A DNA stretch of 64,000 nt from an uncultured Gammaproteobacteria bacterium (GCA_945612235.1 CALZAE010000001.1:1-64000), one strand, 5' to 3'; positions 9,301 through 18,818 are shown, numbered from the stretch's first letter. Translations and numbers: made by a program. The notes: generated by a model not told the origin, from the letters alone.

Positions 9301-10278
9301 TTAAGCGACAGGTCGAAACTGTGGCAAGGTTTGTCGGTCATCAAAACGATTGAACTCAACCTGCAGCTTCTGGCCAATTTCAAGATTCTTTGGATCAACA
9401 CCCACCAGACCTGCGATCAAACGCACACCTTCTTCGAGCTCAATCAGACCAATCGGATTGGGGTGATCAAAAGGCGCAACCTCTGGGTAGTGCATGACCA
9501 CAAAGGAGTACAGCTTGGCTTGACCACTGGCTTCAATCGAATCCCAATCAAAGCTGTGGCACTCGATACACACCGGCGCTGGTGGATGACGCAAAGTCTG
9601 GCAACTGGTACAACGCTGAATCAGCAATTTATTCTGCTCACAGCCTTCCCAGAAAAAGCGCGTGTCATCACTGACACCCGGCAATGGGCGCATACGTGCT
9701 GGCTTATCATCTTTTTTGACCGCTTTTTCTTCAGGCTTAGCTGCATGTGCAGGCTTAAACTTGAAGACACGGAACATCAGCTCACCGACTTTCTCATCGG
9801 TACCGCTGTCACTTTTCGAGTAGAACGGCATCGCCAAAGTGACGAAAAAGCCTGTACCCAAACCTGTGGTTTTCTCTTCGCTGATAGAATCCACATGACT
9901 GGTGTAATACAAGGTTTCGCCCAAGGTCACATGACGCTCAAAGCTCAACTCAGTATTCACCGCCACCACAGCTGGATAGCCATAACCCTCAATGACCTTC
10001 AACACCTCAAATGAATTTTCATCTGTTGAGCCCGGTGCATAGTTTTCATTATCCAACCCACCCATGCACCACACTTGGAGCATCGCTGGTGGCGCAACAA
10101 TATCGTCAAAGCCAGCCTCACGGGCAAATGCAGGATCGGTGTACAAGGGGTTATCAACACCCATGATTTCACACCAATGGCGAATCATCGGCGCGTTCAC
10201 TTGATCCCAAGCGTATACACGACCGTATTCACGACCCACAAAGGCTTCTATTTGTTTTAATAATTTAGGATCAGCCAA
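9301..10278 (-). CDS. MaoC dehydratase - DUF35 OB-fold fusion (ChsH2-like)
   Basis: 325 aa; N-terminal hot-dog domain, C-terminal zinc ribbon LIQRCTSCQTLRHPPAPVCIECHSFDW. Confidence 0.85.
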   Translation of the reverse strand: MADPKLLKQIEAFVGREYGRVYAWDQVNAPMIRHWCEIMGVDNPLYTDPAFAREAGFDDIVAPPAMLQVWCMGGLDNENYAPGSTDENSFEVLKVIEGYGYPAVVAVNTELSFERHVTLGETLYYTSHVDSISEEKTTGLGTGFFVTLAMPFYSKSDSGTDEKVGELMFRVFKFKPAHAAKPEEKAVKKDDKPARMRPLPGVSDDTRFFWEGCEQNKLLIQRCTSCQTLRHPPAPVCIECHSFDWDSIEASGQAKLYSFVVMHYPEVAPFDHPNPIGLIELEEGVRLIAGLVGVDPKNLEIGQKLQVEFNRFDDRQTLPQFRPVA

Positions 10279-10342
10279 TTTCGTCTCCTGATGATATCGG
10301 TGACAGCAGCGCTTTTAATAACTAAAAGTGAGTCTGTCGAGT

Positions 10343-11131
10343 TTATTCAGCTTTATTTGCTGTAGAAGAACTCAAGAACGCTGGCTTTTCGCCACCGCCA
10401 TGCAGTAAAAGATTGGTACCACTCCAGTAGCTTGCATACGGCGAAGCGGCAAATAAGCATGCCCCTGCCACATCGTTGGGTTCACCCATACGCCCCGCAG
10501 GAATCGTTTTACCGACCGCCTGAATACCAGCTTCATCGCCGTAATGCAGGTGGGATTGCTCAGTTTTAATCAGTCCAGGACTGACCGATACCACACGCAC
10601 TTTAGGTGCCCACTCAACCGCCAACGAGCTGACCAGTGATAAAACGCCCGCCTTAGCTGCGCCATAAGCAGCCGTACCTGGCGAAGGACGTGAAGCGCTG
10701 ACGCTGCCAATAAAGATTAAGACGCCGCCTTCATCTTGTTGCTGCATCAGGTTATTCGCCAATTGGGCCACATTCAGTGGAACTAACAAATTGAGTCGAA
10801 TAATGCCTTCGCTAAAACGTGGTGACACGGTTGCCGCATCCACAGCTGGACTGCCGCCCGCATTATTAACCACCACATCTAAACGGCCATAACGCTCAGC
10901 GATATAAGCAAACAAGGCTGATAACGCATCAAAATCTCGTAAATCTACAGCCTGGAAATCAGCTGTGCGATCCTGCGCTGTAGGTAACTGCTCAGGTGTC
11001 TGACGACCGCACACGATGACTTGTGCACCAGCCTGTAAAAAACTCTGCGCAATCGTTGCACCAATACCTTTGGTACCACCGGTCACTAGGACAACTTTTC
11101 CGGTGTAATCTAAACTCTCTTTAACCTGCAT
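10343..11131 (-). CDS. SDR family oxidoreductase
   Basis: TGGTKGIG, NNAGG, YGAAK motifs. Confidence 0.9.
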   Translation of the reverse strand: MQVKESLDYTGKVVLVTGGTKGIGATIAQSFLQAGAQVIVCGRQTPEQLPTAQDRTADFQAVDLRDFDALSALFAYIAERYGRLDVVVNNAGGSPAVDAATVSPRFSEGIIRLNLLVPLNVAQLANNLMQQQDEGGVLIFIGSVSASRPSPGTAAYGAAKAGVLSLVSSLAVEWAPKVRVVSVSPGLIKTEQSHLHYGDEAGIQAVGKTIPAGRMGEPNDVAGACLFAASPYASYWSGTNLLLHGGGEKPAFLSSSTANKAE

Positions 11132-11183
11132 CTAGGCTTCCTCATAGCATCGGTCTGTCATGACTTTATTGCCTTACCTATAA

Positions 11184-11213
11184 AGGTTCATCGTCTATAT
11201 AGACGATGAACCT
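11184..11213. promoter_or_regulatory. Fully symmetric 30-bp copy of the cluster motif in a divergent promoter
   Basis: AGGTTCATCGTCTATATAGACGATGAACCT equals its own reverse complement; between minus-strand SDR and plus-strand enoyl-CoA hydratase. Confidence 0.88.
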
Positions 11214-11275
11214 CAAGGGGTACAAAACCAGAATGCAGACAGCAATAATTGCTTATTTCTGCTGAGATCCCACAC

Positions 11276-12061
11276 ATGACTGACATTGATGAAGCCCCCG
11301 TTTTACTTGACTATCCAGAGGCTGGCGTGGCTAGACTCACTCTCAACCGCCCGCGCGTCAACAATGCCTTAAGCCTAAAGCTGCAAGCTCTTTTATCTGA
11401 GTATTTTGTCGCCTTAGCCGATAATCCTGACATTCGTTGTATTTTATTAACCGGCGGCGACACCGTCTTTGCTGCGGGCGGTGATATATCAAGCATGGCC
11501 GATACTGGTCCGATTGATATTTACCAGCGCCACACCGAGCGCGTTTGGGGTCCAATTCAACACTGCCCTAAACCTGTGATTGCAGCTATTTGTGGCTACG
11601 CTTATGGCGGTGGTTGCGAGCTGGCGATGCATGCCGACATCTTAATTGCCGGTGAAAGCGCACAGTTTTGCCAACCTGAAATTCGTATTGGCATCATGCC
11701 CGGCATTGGTGGCACACAACGTTTAGTGCGTGCGATCGGTAAGGCGAAAGCCATGCAAATGGCGCTCACCGGCAAACCTATTAGCGCCCACGATGCGTGG
11801 GTCGGCGGTTTAGTGAGCGAGATCGTGCCCGACGACCAAGTGCAAAGCCACGCACTGAGCCAAGCCAAATTGATTGCTAAAATGCCACCCTTAGCAGCTG
11901 AGCAAATCAAAGAAGTTATTTTGCTGGGTATGGATGCGTCACTGGAAGCAGGTCTGGCACTGGAACGTAAAGCCAACGCCCTGCTCTTCGCCTCGCGCGA
12001 CCAAAAAGAAGGGATGAATGCATTTATTGAAAAACGCAAACCCACCTTTACCGGCGAATGA
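11276..12061 (+). CDS. Enoyl-CoA hydratase/isomerase
   Basis: Crotonase motifs AAGGDISSMAD and AYGGGCELAMHAD; ORF can extend to a TTG at 11249. Confidence 0.88.
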   Translation: MTDIDEAPVLLDYPEAGVARLTLNRPRVNNALSLKLQALLSEYFVALADNPDIRCILLTGGDTVFAAGGDISSMADTGPIDIYQRHTERVWGPIQHCPKPVIAAICGYAYGGGCELAMHADILIAGESAQFCQPEIRIGIMPGIGGTQRLVRAIGKAKAMQMALTGKPISAHDAWVGGLVSEIVPDDQVQSHALSQAKLIAKMPPLAAEQIKEVILLGMDASLEAGLALERKANALLFASRDQKEGMNAFIEKRKPTFTGE

Positions 12062-12070
12062 CAGCTAACC

Positions 12071-12111
12071 ACACGCAAAAATGCCCGGATTAACCGAGCA
12101 TTTTTGCGTGT
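12071..12111. terminator. Bidirectional terminator between convergent genes
   Basis: ACACGCAAAAATGC ... GCATTTTTGCGTGT inverted repeat. Confidence 0.8.
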
Positions 12112-12128
12112 AACCGAAGCACACTCAC

Positions 12129-13730
12129 TTAAGAGACATGACGGCGCAACTCAAGCTTATCCACTTTATTTGACGCATTTTTTGGCAAGTCATCATAAAA
12201 CACCACGCGACGCGGTACTTTATAATTAGCCATTTGCGTGCGACTCCAGTCAATCAACTGTTTCTCAGTCAACTCCACACCAGCTTTTAACACCACACAG
12301 GCACAACCTACCTCCCCCATGCGCTCATCAGGTATACCGATAACCGCAACTTGAGCAATGCCTGGATGCTCAAACAATCCAGCTTCAATTTCTGCGGGAT
12401 AGCAATTAAAGCCACCCACAATAAACATATCCTTTAAACGGTCCGTGATGGTCAGGTTGCCTTGTGCATCCACATGACCGACATCACCTGTGCGCAACCA
12501 ACCATCCGCTGTAATCGCCTCTGCAGTGGCTTGTGGGTCATTAAAATAGCCTTGCATCACATGAAAGCCACGCAAACAAATCTCACCCGACTCGCCTGTC
12601 GCCACAGGCTGGCCTTGAGTATCAAAAATTCCCAATTCAGTACCCGGAATAGGACTGCCGCTGGTGCTGGCAATGGTTTCAGCCGGCGCCGTGGGATCAC
12701 AGATCGTCGCCAAACCGCCACACTCAGTTAAACCATAAGCTGTAGTGACCACTGAAAAGCCCAGCTCATTGCGCAAGCGCTCAATCAGCACAGGAGGAAT
12801 CGCCGACGCACCGGTCACAGCAATGCGCAAACTGCTCAAATCCGCCTCAGCTAAACGCGGATGCGCCAACATCGACAAATACAAGGTCGGCGGCCCAGGC
12901 AATACGGTAATGCGCTCTTCTTCCACGCGACGGAAGATATCTTGCGCATCAAACACCGCCTGAGGAATGATGGTTGCACCCGCAAGCAAACAGGTTAACC
13001 AACCGGCTTTATAACCAAAGCTATGGAAAAACGGATTGACCACCAAATAACGATCGCCAGGCACCAAACCAATAATGCGCACATACTCACGAAAGGCTTG
13101 CAGCGTTTGCGTGTGATTATTCATCACGCCTTTTGGCTTACCCGTGGTACCTGAAGTAAAGAGCAAGTCAGATAGATCTTCAGCACGAATCGACTGCGCA
13201 CGCTCACGCGCATCATCCAAAGGCACCGCTGCACCCGTTTTAATAAAATCAACCAGCGCAATCTGATCCTCACCTTGCGCCTCGCCCAGCACCACAACCT
13301 GCTCTAAGGTTGCAGGGCGGTGTGGCGCCAGCATGGCGGGGTAATTCACATCTAAAAAATCACCCACAACAAATGCAATACGCGAACCACTGCGCTCTAG
13401 AATATCAGCGGCTTCATTGCCTTTCATACGGGTATTAATCGGTACCAACAGCCCGCCAGCACAATGCACAGCTAAAGCCACTAAGACCCAGTCAGTTGAG
13501 TTGGGCGACCAGACACTGACTCGGTCACCGGTCTGGATGCCACTGGCCATTAAGGCCCGCGTGATGGCCAAGACGCGATCGGGCAGCTGTGCGTAACTGA
13601 TTGATTCGCCTGGCGCTTCCAAAGCAATCCGCTCTGCGAACTGAGTTGCACCGGCAAAGACTAATTCTGGAATAGTGCATGCAATTTTGCTATCGACATT
13701 CATCTCATTGATCCTACTCATTGGCGTCAC
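12129..13730 (-). CDS. fadD3: HIP-CoA ligase-like acyl-CoA synthetase (FadD3-like)
   Basis: 533 aa; LLFTSGTTGKPKGVMNNH, NPFFHSFGYKAGWL, VLPGPPTLYLSMLAHP closely resemble remembered FadD3 sequence. Confidence 0.8.
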   Translation of the reverse strand: MTPMSRINEMNVDSKIACTIPELVFAGATQFAERIALEAPGESISYAQLPDRVLAITRALMASGIQTGDRVSVWSPNSTDWVLVALAVHCAGGLLVPINTRMKGNEAADILERSGSRIAFVVGDFLDVNYPAMLAPHRPATLEQVVVLGEAQGEDQIALVDFIKTGAAVPLDDARERAQSIRAEDLSDLLFTSGTTGKPKGVMNNHTQTLQAFREYVRIIGLVPGDRYLVVNPFFHSFGYKAGWLTCLLAGATIIPQAVFDAQDIFRRVEEERITVLPGPPTLYLSMLAHPRLAEADLSSLRIAVTGASAIPPVLIERLRNELGFSVVTTAYGLTECGGLATICDPTAPAETIASTSGSPIPGTELGIFDTQGQPVATGESGEICLRGFHVMQGYFNDPQATAEAITADGWLRTGDVGHVDAQGNLTITDRLKDMFIVGGFNCYPAEIEAGLFEHPGIAQVAVIGIPDERMGEVGCACVVLKAGVELTEKQLIDWSRTQMANYKVPRRVVFYDDLPKNASNKVDKLELRRHVS

Positions 13731-13776
13731 AGCCTTTATTATTGTTCGAGATTAGCGAAGGCGATGCATGCACTCA

Positions 13777-13792
13777 TCGTCAAGGTAGACTA
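13777..13792 (-). promoter_or_regulatory. Cluster motif site (TCGTC AAGGTA GACTA)
   Basis: Centred ~54 bp upstream of the annotated fadD3-like start. Confidence 0.7.
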
Positions 13793-13809
13793 GATATTGA
13801 ATCCCCAGA

Positions 13810-15054
13810 TTAAGAATCGCGCTTAAGTGGTAGCAGCAACTCACCAGGCACCAGTGATTTTGTCGGTTGATTGGGGTCAACCGACGATCCACTGAGCGCA
13901 ACCACACTATTGAGCATCACGCGGACCAACTCAGCTTGGCGGCGCACACCGGTTTTAGAAAAAATAGCACGCAAATGGGCGCGCGCGGTATTGCGCATAA
14001 TACCCAACTTTTCTGCGGTATCTTCCAAAGACAAACCATTGGCCAATTCCAGCGCCAAGGCGGTTTCTGCCGGCGTAAAGTCAAACAACTCTTTCGCTAC
14101 CGAACTGCTAACACTCGACTTATTCACCGCGTCGCGTACATACAACAATAAAGCGCTGCGATCGCCATCATCCAGCCAGCTGGTATCGGGGACAGTTTCA
14201 AACACAATACCTAAGTTCACTTCACCTGAAGGACGTGTCACCGATAAAGGCCCGCTGCTAATCGGTTCACGACGCTCACGCGCATCAAACGCATCTTTGA
14301 TACGTTTTTGCAATTCCTTGTTATCACTCGGATAGCTGGCCTCAAGGCGATCACCAACCAACTTCAGTCCGTCAGATCTCTCCAGCAAGGTCTGCGCATA
14401 ATCATTGAGCTTTTGCACCACACCTTTATCGTTCAAAAGAATGGTGGCCACCGATAAGCGATTAATCGCATCAGCATATAAATTGCCCATCGACTCACTG
14501 CGACCCAACATACTGCGCACATAAAATGCACTGCGTATATGCGGTAACAGCATCTGGCATAACGCCCTATCCTGCTCATCAAACGCCGGCTCTGATTCAG
14601 CACGGGTAATGCGCAAGCGAAACACACCGTCATGCTCGGTGGAAATATCAGCGCCCATCACATGAAACACATTTTGATACTTACATGACGTTTGGTAATA
14701 GTCCGTTTTGACCCACTCTTCATCGGTCATCACATCACGCTGAGTAAATACGGTATCGATGGATTGCCCAGAAAAGGGTGTCAGACTGCGGTAATAACTG
14801 CTGTAAGCCAATTGCCCGTGTACGGCTAAGTCGCCTGAAACAAGCATTAAACCGACATCTTCAACACCTGGAATACGTAAAATAAGCGTGACAAAGTTGG
14901 CTTTAAAATGCTGACGCATACGATCCAATGCAACGGTAATAGTTGCGTCATCATGACTGCCGTCATGAATGGATAAAACCAATTGATCGTATTCTGCAAG
15001 GGAGATATTTAGACTACTGACTGCAGCCTCGGGAGTAGAATGATTTGGCTTCAC
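13810..15054 (-). CDS. LuxR-family transcriptional regulator (TeiR/TesR-like candidate)
   Basis: 414 aa; C-terminal HTH FTPAETALALELANGLSLEDTAEKLGIMRNTARAHLRAIFSKTGVRRQAELVRVM. Confidence 0.85.
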   Translation of the reverse strand: MKPNHSTPEAAVSSLNISLAEYDQLVLSIHDGSHDDATITVALDRMRQHFKANFVTLILRIPGVEDVGLMLVSGDLAVHGQLAYSSYYRSLTPFSGQSIDTVFTQRDVMTDEEWVKTDYYQTSCKYQNVFHVMGADISTEHDGVFRLRITRAESEPAFDEQDRALCQMLLPHIRSAFYVRSMLGRSESMGNLYADAINRLSVATILLNDKGVVQKLNDYAQTLLERSDGLKLVGDRLEASYPSDNKELQKRIKDAFDARERREPISSGPLSVTRPSGEVNLGIVFETVPDTSWLDDGDRSALLLYVRDAVNKSSVSSSVAKELFDFTPAETALALELANGLSLEDTAEKLGIMRNTARAHLRAIFSKTGVRRQAELVRVMLNSVVALSGSSVDPNQPTKSLVPGELLLPLKRDS

Positions 15055-15131
15055 GATAACCTCTTTATTTTATGCTTTAGTTCATGAAGATAATGCTTGA
15101 TTATACTCTTCCTTATACCAATTAAGCATAA

Positions 15132-15169
15132 CGTCTTCTCAGCACACTGTTATACGTGCTGAGAAGACG
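15132..15169. repeat. 14-bp perfect inverted repeat with 10-bp loop
   Basis: CGTCTTCTCAGCAC-ACTGTTATAC-GTGCTGAGAAGACG between the LuxR gene start and the RND gene stop. Confidence 0.85.
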
Positions 15170-15178
15170 AGGGTATAT

Positions 15179-17584
15179 CTAGACTATCGTCTCAGAAGAG
15201 GGCGCATCAGTACTTGCCGCCTTCTTCACTTGAACTAAACGCTTAGAACGATTAAACCAGCTCGCCAATGCAGGCAAAATGATAATAGCGCCAAACACGT
15301 TAACCAAGAACATAAAGGCTAATAAAATACCCATATCAGCTTGGAACTTCAGGGGCGCAAACGCCCAAGTACCCACACCAATGGACATGGTAATAGCGGT
15401 AAACAGTGAAGCGGTACCACGCTGCACCATCGCCTGATAAAAGGCTTCGCGCAGATCACGGCCCTCAGCCAGTTCATGCTGCAGCCGCTCATAGATATAG
15501 ATGCCGTAATCCACCCCGACCCCCACACCTAAAGCCAGCACCGGTAAAGTAGAGACTTTTAAGCCAATGCCCAGTGAGGCCATCAGCGCGTTACAGAATG
15601 TCGCAACCACTGCCAACGGCATGATGATACACAGCACTGCGCGGAACGAGCGGAAGGTCAACCAGCAAAACAAAGCCACCGATGCCAAGAGCGCACCATG
15701 CATTTGTACTTCTGCTTTTTTCACCGCTTCGTTCGATGCAGACTGCACACCCACGTTACCACCGGCCAGCTTAAACTCAACTTTAGGCTCATCAATATCA
15801 GCAATGATATCTTCAACGCGGTCCACTACACGGCTGACTAACTCACCCTGGTGGTTGGCCAGATACAGCACCACTTGCATGGTTTTACAGCCTTCAACGA
15901 CCAGACCGTGCTCACTGGAAAACGCCTGTGAACCCGCACGCAAACCGCGGCCTGAACCGGGGATCGCTGCCCAACGTGGGTTACCTTCGTTATTACCGGC
16001 AATGGTCACTTTACCCATACCCGCAACACTGGCGACCGACTGTACACCTAAAATACTGCGCGAGTGGAAATCAAGTTTTTCAACCGCACGCATCACATCA
16101 GGATCCAAGCACGCATCGCCATCGGGTGCGGCTGTTTCAACATATACGGTGAGCAGATCTAAACCCACTGAGTAACGGTTCACGATATTGGTATTGTCGA
16201 GGTTATAACGCGATTCAGCACGCAACTCAGGCGCACCTGTGCCCACATCACCAACCACCAAATCACGGCTTTTCCACGCTCCACCGACCAGCAACACTAA
16301 GCTGACCGTAAAGATGACAAAAGCCACACCAGGACGTGTTACAGCAGAGACCCACCACCATATTTTATGGTGCTGCGTTGCATTATCTTGAGTGACAACG
16401 CCAGCAGAGCGCTCCAACTGCAAATGAGACAAAATAATAGGCAGCATCATTTTATTGGTGATAATCATCAATAAAACACCCAAACATGCAGTCACACCCA
16501 ACTCATGCACGATGGGAATATCAATCAACATAATCACGCCAAAACCGAGCGCATTCATCAGCAGAGCCAGCGCACCCGGCACAAAAATCTTACAGAACGC
16601 TGAGTGTGATGCTTGCATTGATGTTTTACCCACCATCACATCTTGCTTCCAAGCATTGGTCATTTGTACCGCATGGGATACACCAATAGAGAAAATCAAG
16701 AAGGGTACCAAAATGGACATTGGGTCAATACCCATCCCCATCAAGCGCAATAGACCTATCAGCCACACCACCGGCAGCATAGCTACAATCAGCGACACAA
16801 TCGTTAGCTTGACTGAGCGAGTATACAGCCACAGTAAAATAGTCGTAATAACAAATGCGATCAAGAAAAACCACATCACATCAATCAGACCATCCACCAC
16901 ATCACCGGTCAGTTTCGAGAAGCCTACGATATCAATGGCAATATCATCACTTTCAAAGGTGCTACGAATTTTTTCTAACTGACGAGAGATTTCCACGTAC
17001 GACACTTGCTCGCCGGTATCGGGATTAATCTCTTGTAGGTCTGCACGCACCATCGCAGCGCTAAGATCGTTGGCCACGAGCTGACCAATTTGCCCAGAAC
17101 GCTCAGTATTACGGCGCACTTGCTGTAGGTCTTTATCCGTCCCACTAAAGTGCGGTGGCACGACCACATCACCGATATAACCTTGTTCTGTCACTTCAAT
17201 GTAGCGCACATCTGGCGTAAACAAAGAACTTACACTGGCACGGCGTACACCGGGAATAAAGAAGACTTCATCAGTCACTTTGCGCAACGCCTCAAGGAAC
17301 TGGGCGTTATAAATATCGCCTTCACCTTTCCAGCGCACGCTGACTAAAACGTTATTCGCCCCAGAAAACGTTTCACTATAATGCAAAAAGTTTTTCATAA
17401 AGGGGTGATTGACAGGAATCTGCTTATTAAAACCAGGGTCCAGTCGAATACCGGTCGCACTGTAACCCAGCGCGATGGTGATCAAGATAAACAGCGCCAT
17501 TAAAGGTCGGCGCCAAGCAAGTAGGTTATCGGCTGACCACCCCACCACTCTCTGAATTTTAGATTGCTGGTTACTCATGGTCAT
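15179..17584 (-). CDS. RND/MMPL superfamily transporter
   Basis: 801 aa with two repeated TM blocks (LGVGVGVDYGIYIYERL; FLIFSIGVSHAVQMTNAW). Confidence 0.88.
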   Translation of the reverse strand: MTMSNQQSKIQRVVGWSADNLLAWRRPLMALFILITIALGYSATGIRLDPGFNKQIPVNHPFMKNFLHYSETFSGANNVLVSVRWKGEGDIYNAQFLEALRKVTDEVFFIPGVRRASVSSLFTPDVRYIEVTEQGYIGDVVVPPHFSGTDKDLQQVRRNTERSGQIGQLVANDLSAAMVRADLQEINPDTGEQVSYVEISRQLEKIRSTFESDDIAIDIVGFSKLTGDVVDGLIDVMWFFLIAFVITTILLWLYTRSVKLTIVSLIVAMLPVVWLIGLLRLMGMGIDPMSILVPFLIFSIGVSHAVQMTNAWKQDVMVGKTSMQASHSAFCKIFVPGALALLMNALGFGVIMLIDIPIVHELGVTACLGVLLMIITNKMMLPIILSHLQLERSAGVVTQDNATQHHKIWWWVSAVTRPGVAFVIFTVSLVLLVGGAWKSRDLVVGDVGTGAPELRAESRYNLDNTNIVNRYSVGLDLLTVYVETAAPDGDACLDPDVMRAVEKLDFHSRSILGVQSVASVAGMGKVTIAGNNEGNPRWAAIPGSGRGLRAGSQAFSSEHGLVVEGCKTMQVVLYLANHQGELVSRVVDRVEDIIADIDEPKVEFKLAGGNVGVQSASNEAVKKAEVQMHGALLASVALFCWLTFRSFRAVLCIIMPLAVVATFCNALMASLGIGLKVSTLPVLALGVGVGVDYGIYIYERLQHELAEGRDLREAFYQAMVQRGTASLFTAITMSIGVGTWAFAPLKFQADMGILLAFMFLVNVFGAIIILPALASWFNRSKRLVQVKKAASTDAPSSETIV

Positions 17585-17587
17585 CTC

Positions 17588-18562
17588 CTATTTACTCCAT
17601 GCCGCCAAGTGAGCTTGATAGCTCTGCATTAAACCGCGCTGTCCAGCGACAACAACGTGACCTGAGGGTAAAACCACCGCTGAGGTCAGCGTACCTAAAC
17701 CTCCGACATTACTTGTATTAACCAACTCACCTTGATCATTAATAGAAACCAAAATACCGGCCGTACCAACGATCACCATGCGCTTACCATTCTCTGATAC
17801 AGCATGCCCATACAGGGGCAACTCACTGCCAATATCCACTTGGTTCCACTGTTCGCCATTGTCATTGCTAAAAAACACATGGCCGCGCATGCCATAAGCA
17901 ATCCAACGCGTACCATTTAAATGAGAGACCCCAAATAATGAGCCCTGATAAAAGGGATCTAACTTATCCCACGACTCACCTGCATCGAGGCTGCGCAAGA
18001 CCAAGCCCATTTCACCGACCATAATGCGCACATCGCCTTCGCCACCATCCATAGCACTCAAATGCTCACCAAAGAGGGGGAGTTCTTGAGCTGTAAAGTT
18101 GCGTCCTGCATCATCCGAGACTAAAAACTTGCCAAAGCTGCCATAAGCGAAAATGTGCTTACCGTCGGCACTCCAGGTGCCCATCAACGGCTCACCGGTT
18201 TCGGTGTCGCGCATGATCAGCTCCCAAGTGAGACCTGCATCTTCACTGCGCAGGATCACGCTGTCATGCCCCACTGCCAGCAACAAGGTATCGGACAGCG
18301 CGGTAATATCGGTTAAAGTGACGGGGACTTCATCATCACGATGGGTCTCCTTCCAAGTTTGGCCGTCGTTTTCACTGACCACAATGGTTCCACGCTCACC
18401 TACAGCAACCAACCGATCATTGACGGCGGTAATGTCGTTGAACTGGATGCGTCTGACATTGAAGTTCTCACTGTTTGTTTCATCATGCTCTCGGGGAGAG
18501 AACGCAAATAAAACAAGAGCAGCAACCATGACACAAAATGAATAGCTGATTAATCTGTACAC
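17588..18562 (-). CDS. YCF48 / BNR-like beta-propeller exported protein
   Basis: 324 aa; N-terminal signal, repeated VGERGTIVVSENDGQTW / VGHDSVILRSEDAGLTWE / VGEMGLVLRSLDAGESWDKL blocks. Confidence 0.82.
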   Translation of the reverse strand: MYRLISYSFCVMVAALVLFAFSPREHDETNSENFNVRRIQFNDITAVNDRLVAVGERGTIVVSENDGQTWKETHRDDEVPVTLTDITALSDTLLLAVGHDSVILRSEDAGLTWELIMRDTETGEPLMGTWSADGKHIFAYGSFGKFLVSDDAGRNFTAQELPLFGEHLSAMDGGEGDVRIMVGEMGLVLRSLDAGESWDKLDPFYQGSLFGVSHLNGTRWIAYGMRGHVFFSNDNGEQWNQVDIGSELPLYGHAVSENGKRMVIVGTAGILVSINDQGELVNTSNVGGLGTLTSAVVLPSGHVVVAGQRGLMQSYQAHLAAWSK

Positions 18563-18676
18563 GGAACTCTCCCGTTTAGAACTCTCACAGGTCTTGCCAA
18601 CCTAACCCGCGGAGCTCGATTTATCTTATTGTTCTAAGGGTTGACCCGATGGTGGTCTTGATCAGAAAACGGCGCA

Positions 18677-18692
18677 TCGTTCAAATGGGTTA
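18677..18692 (-). promoter_or_regulatory. Degenerate cluster motif candidate (TCGTT CAAATG GGTTA)
   Basis: Gene-proximal half reads AACGATG on the minus strand; ~122 bp upstream of the YCF48-like gene; distal half poor. Confidence 0.35.
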
Positions 18693-18766
18693 TATGCAAG
18701 CGATGCAAAAATAACGCGCAAAAAAGACAAATATTGCTGAGTAGACAAGGGCTTACTGGCAAAAAT

Positions 18767-18804
18767 AAAAAACCGCCAATGCTATACATATGGCGGTTTT
18801 TGTG
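18767..18804 (-). terminator. Rho-independent terminator of the HIP operon
   Basis: AAAAAACCGCCA ... TGGCGGTTTTTG just 3' of the thiolase gene. Confidence 0.85.
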
Positions 18805-18818
18805 TATTGCTGGTTATG

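Noticed and set aside
15180-15198. TCTAGACTATCGTCTCAGA resembles motif half-sites (GACTA and TCGTC)
   Set aside because: The halves are in inverted order with no 6-bp spacer and lie inside the RND coding end, so it does not match the intergenic architecture.
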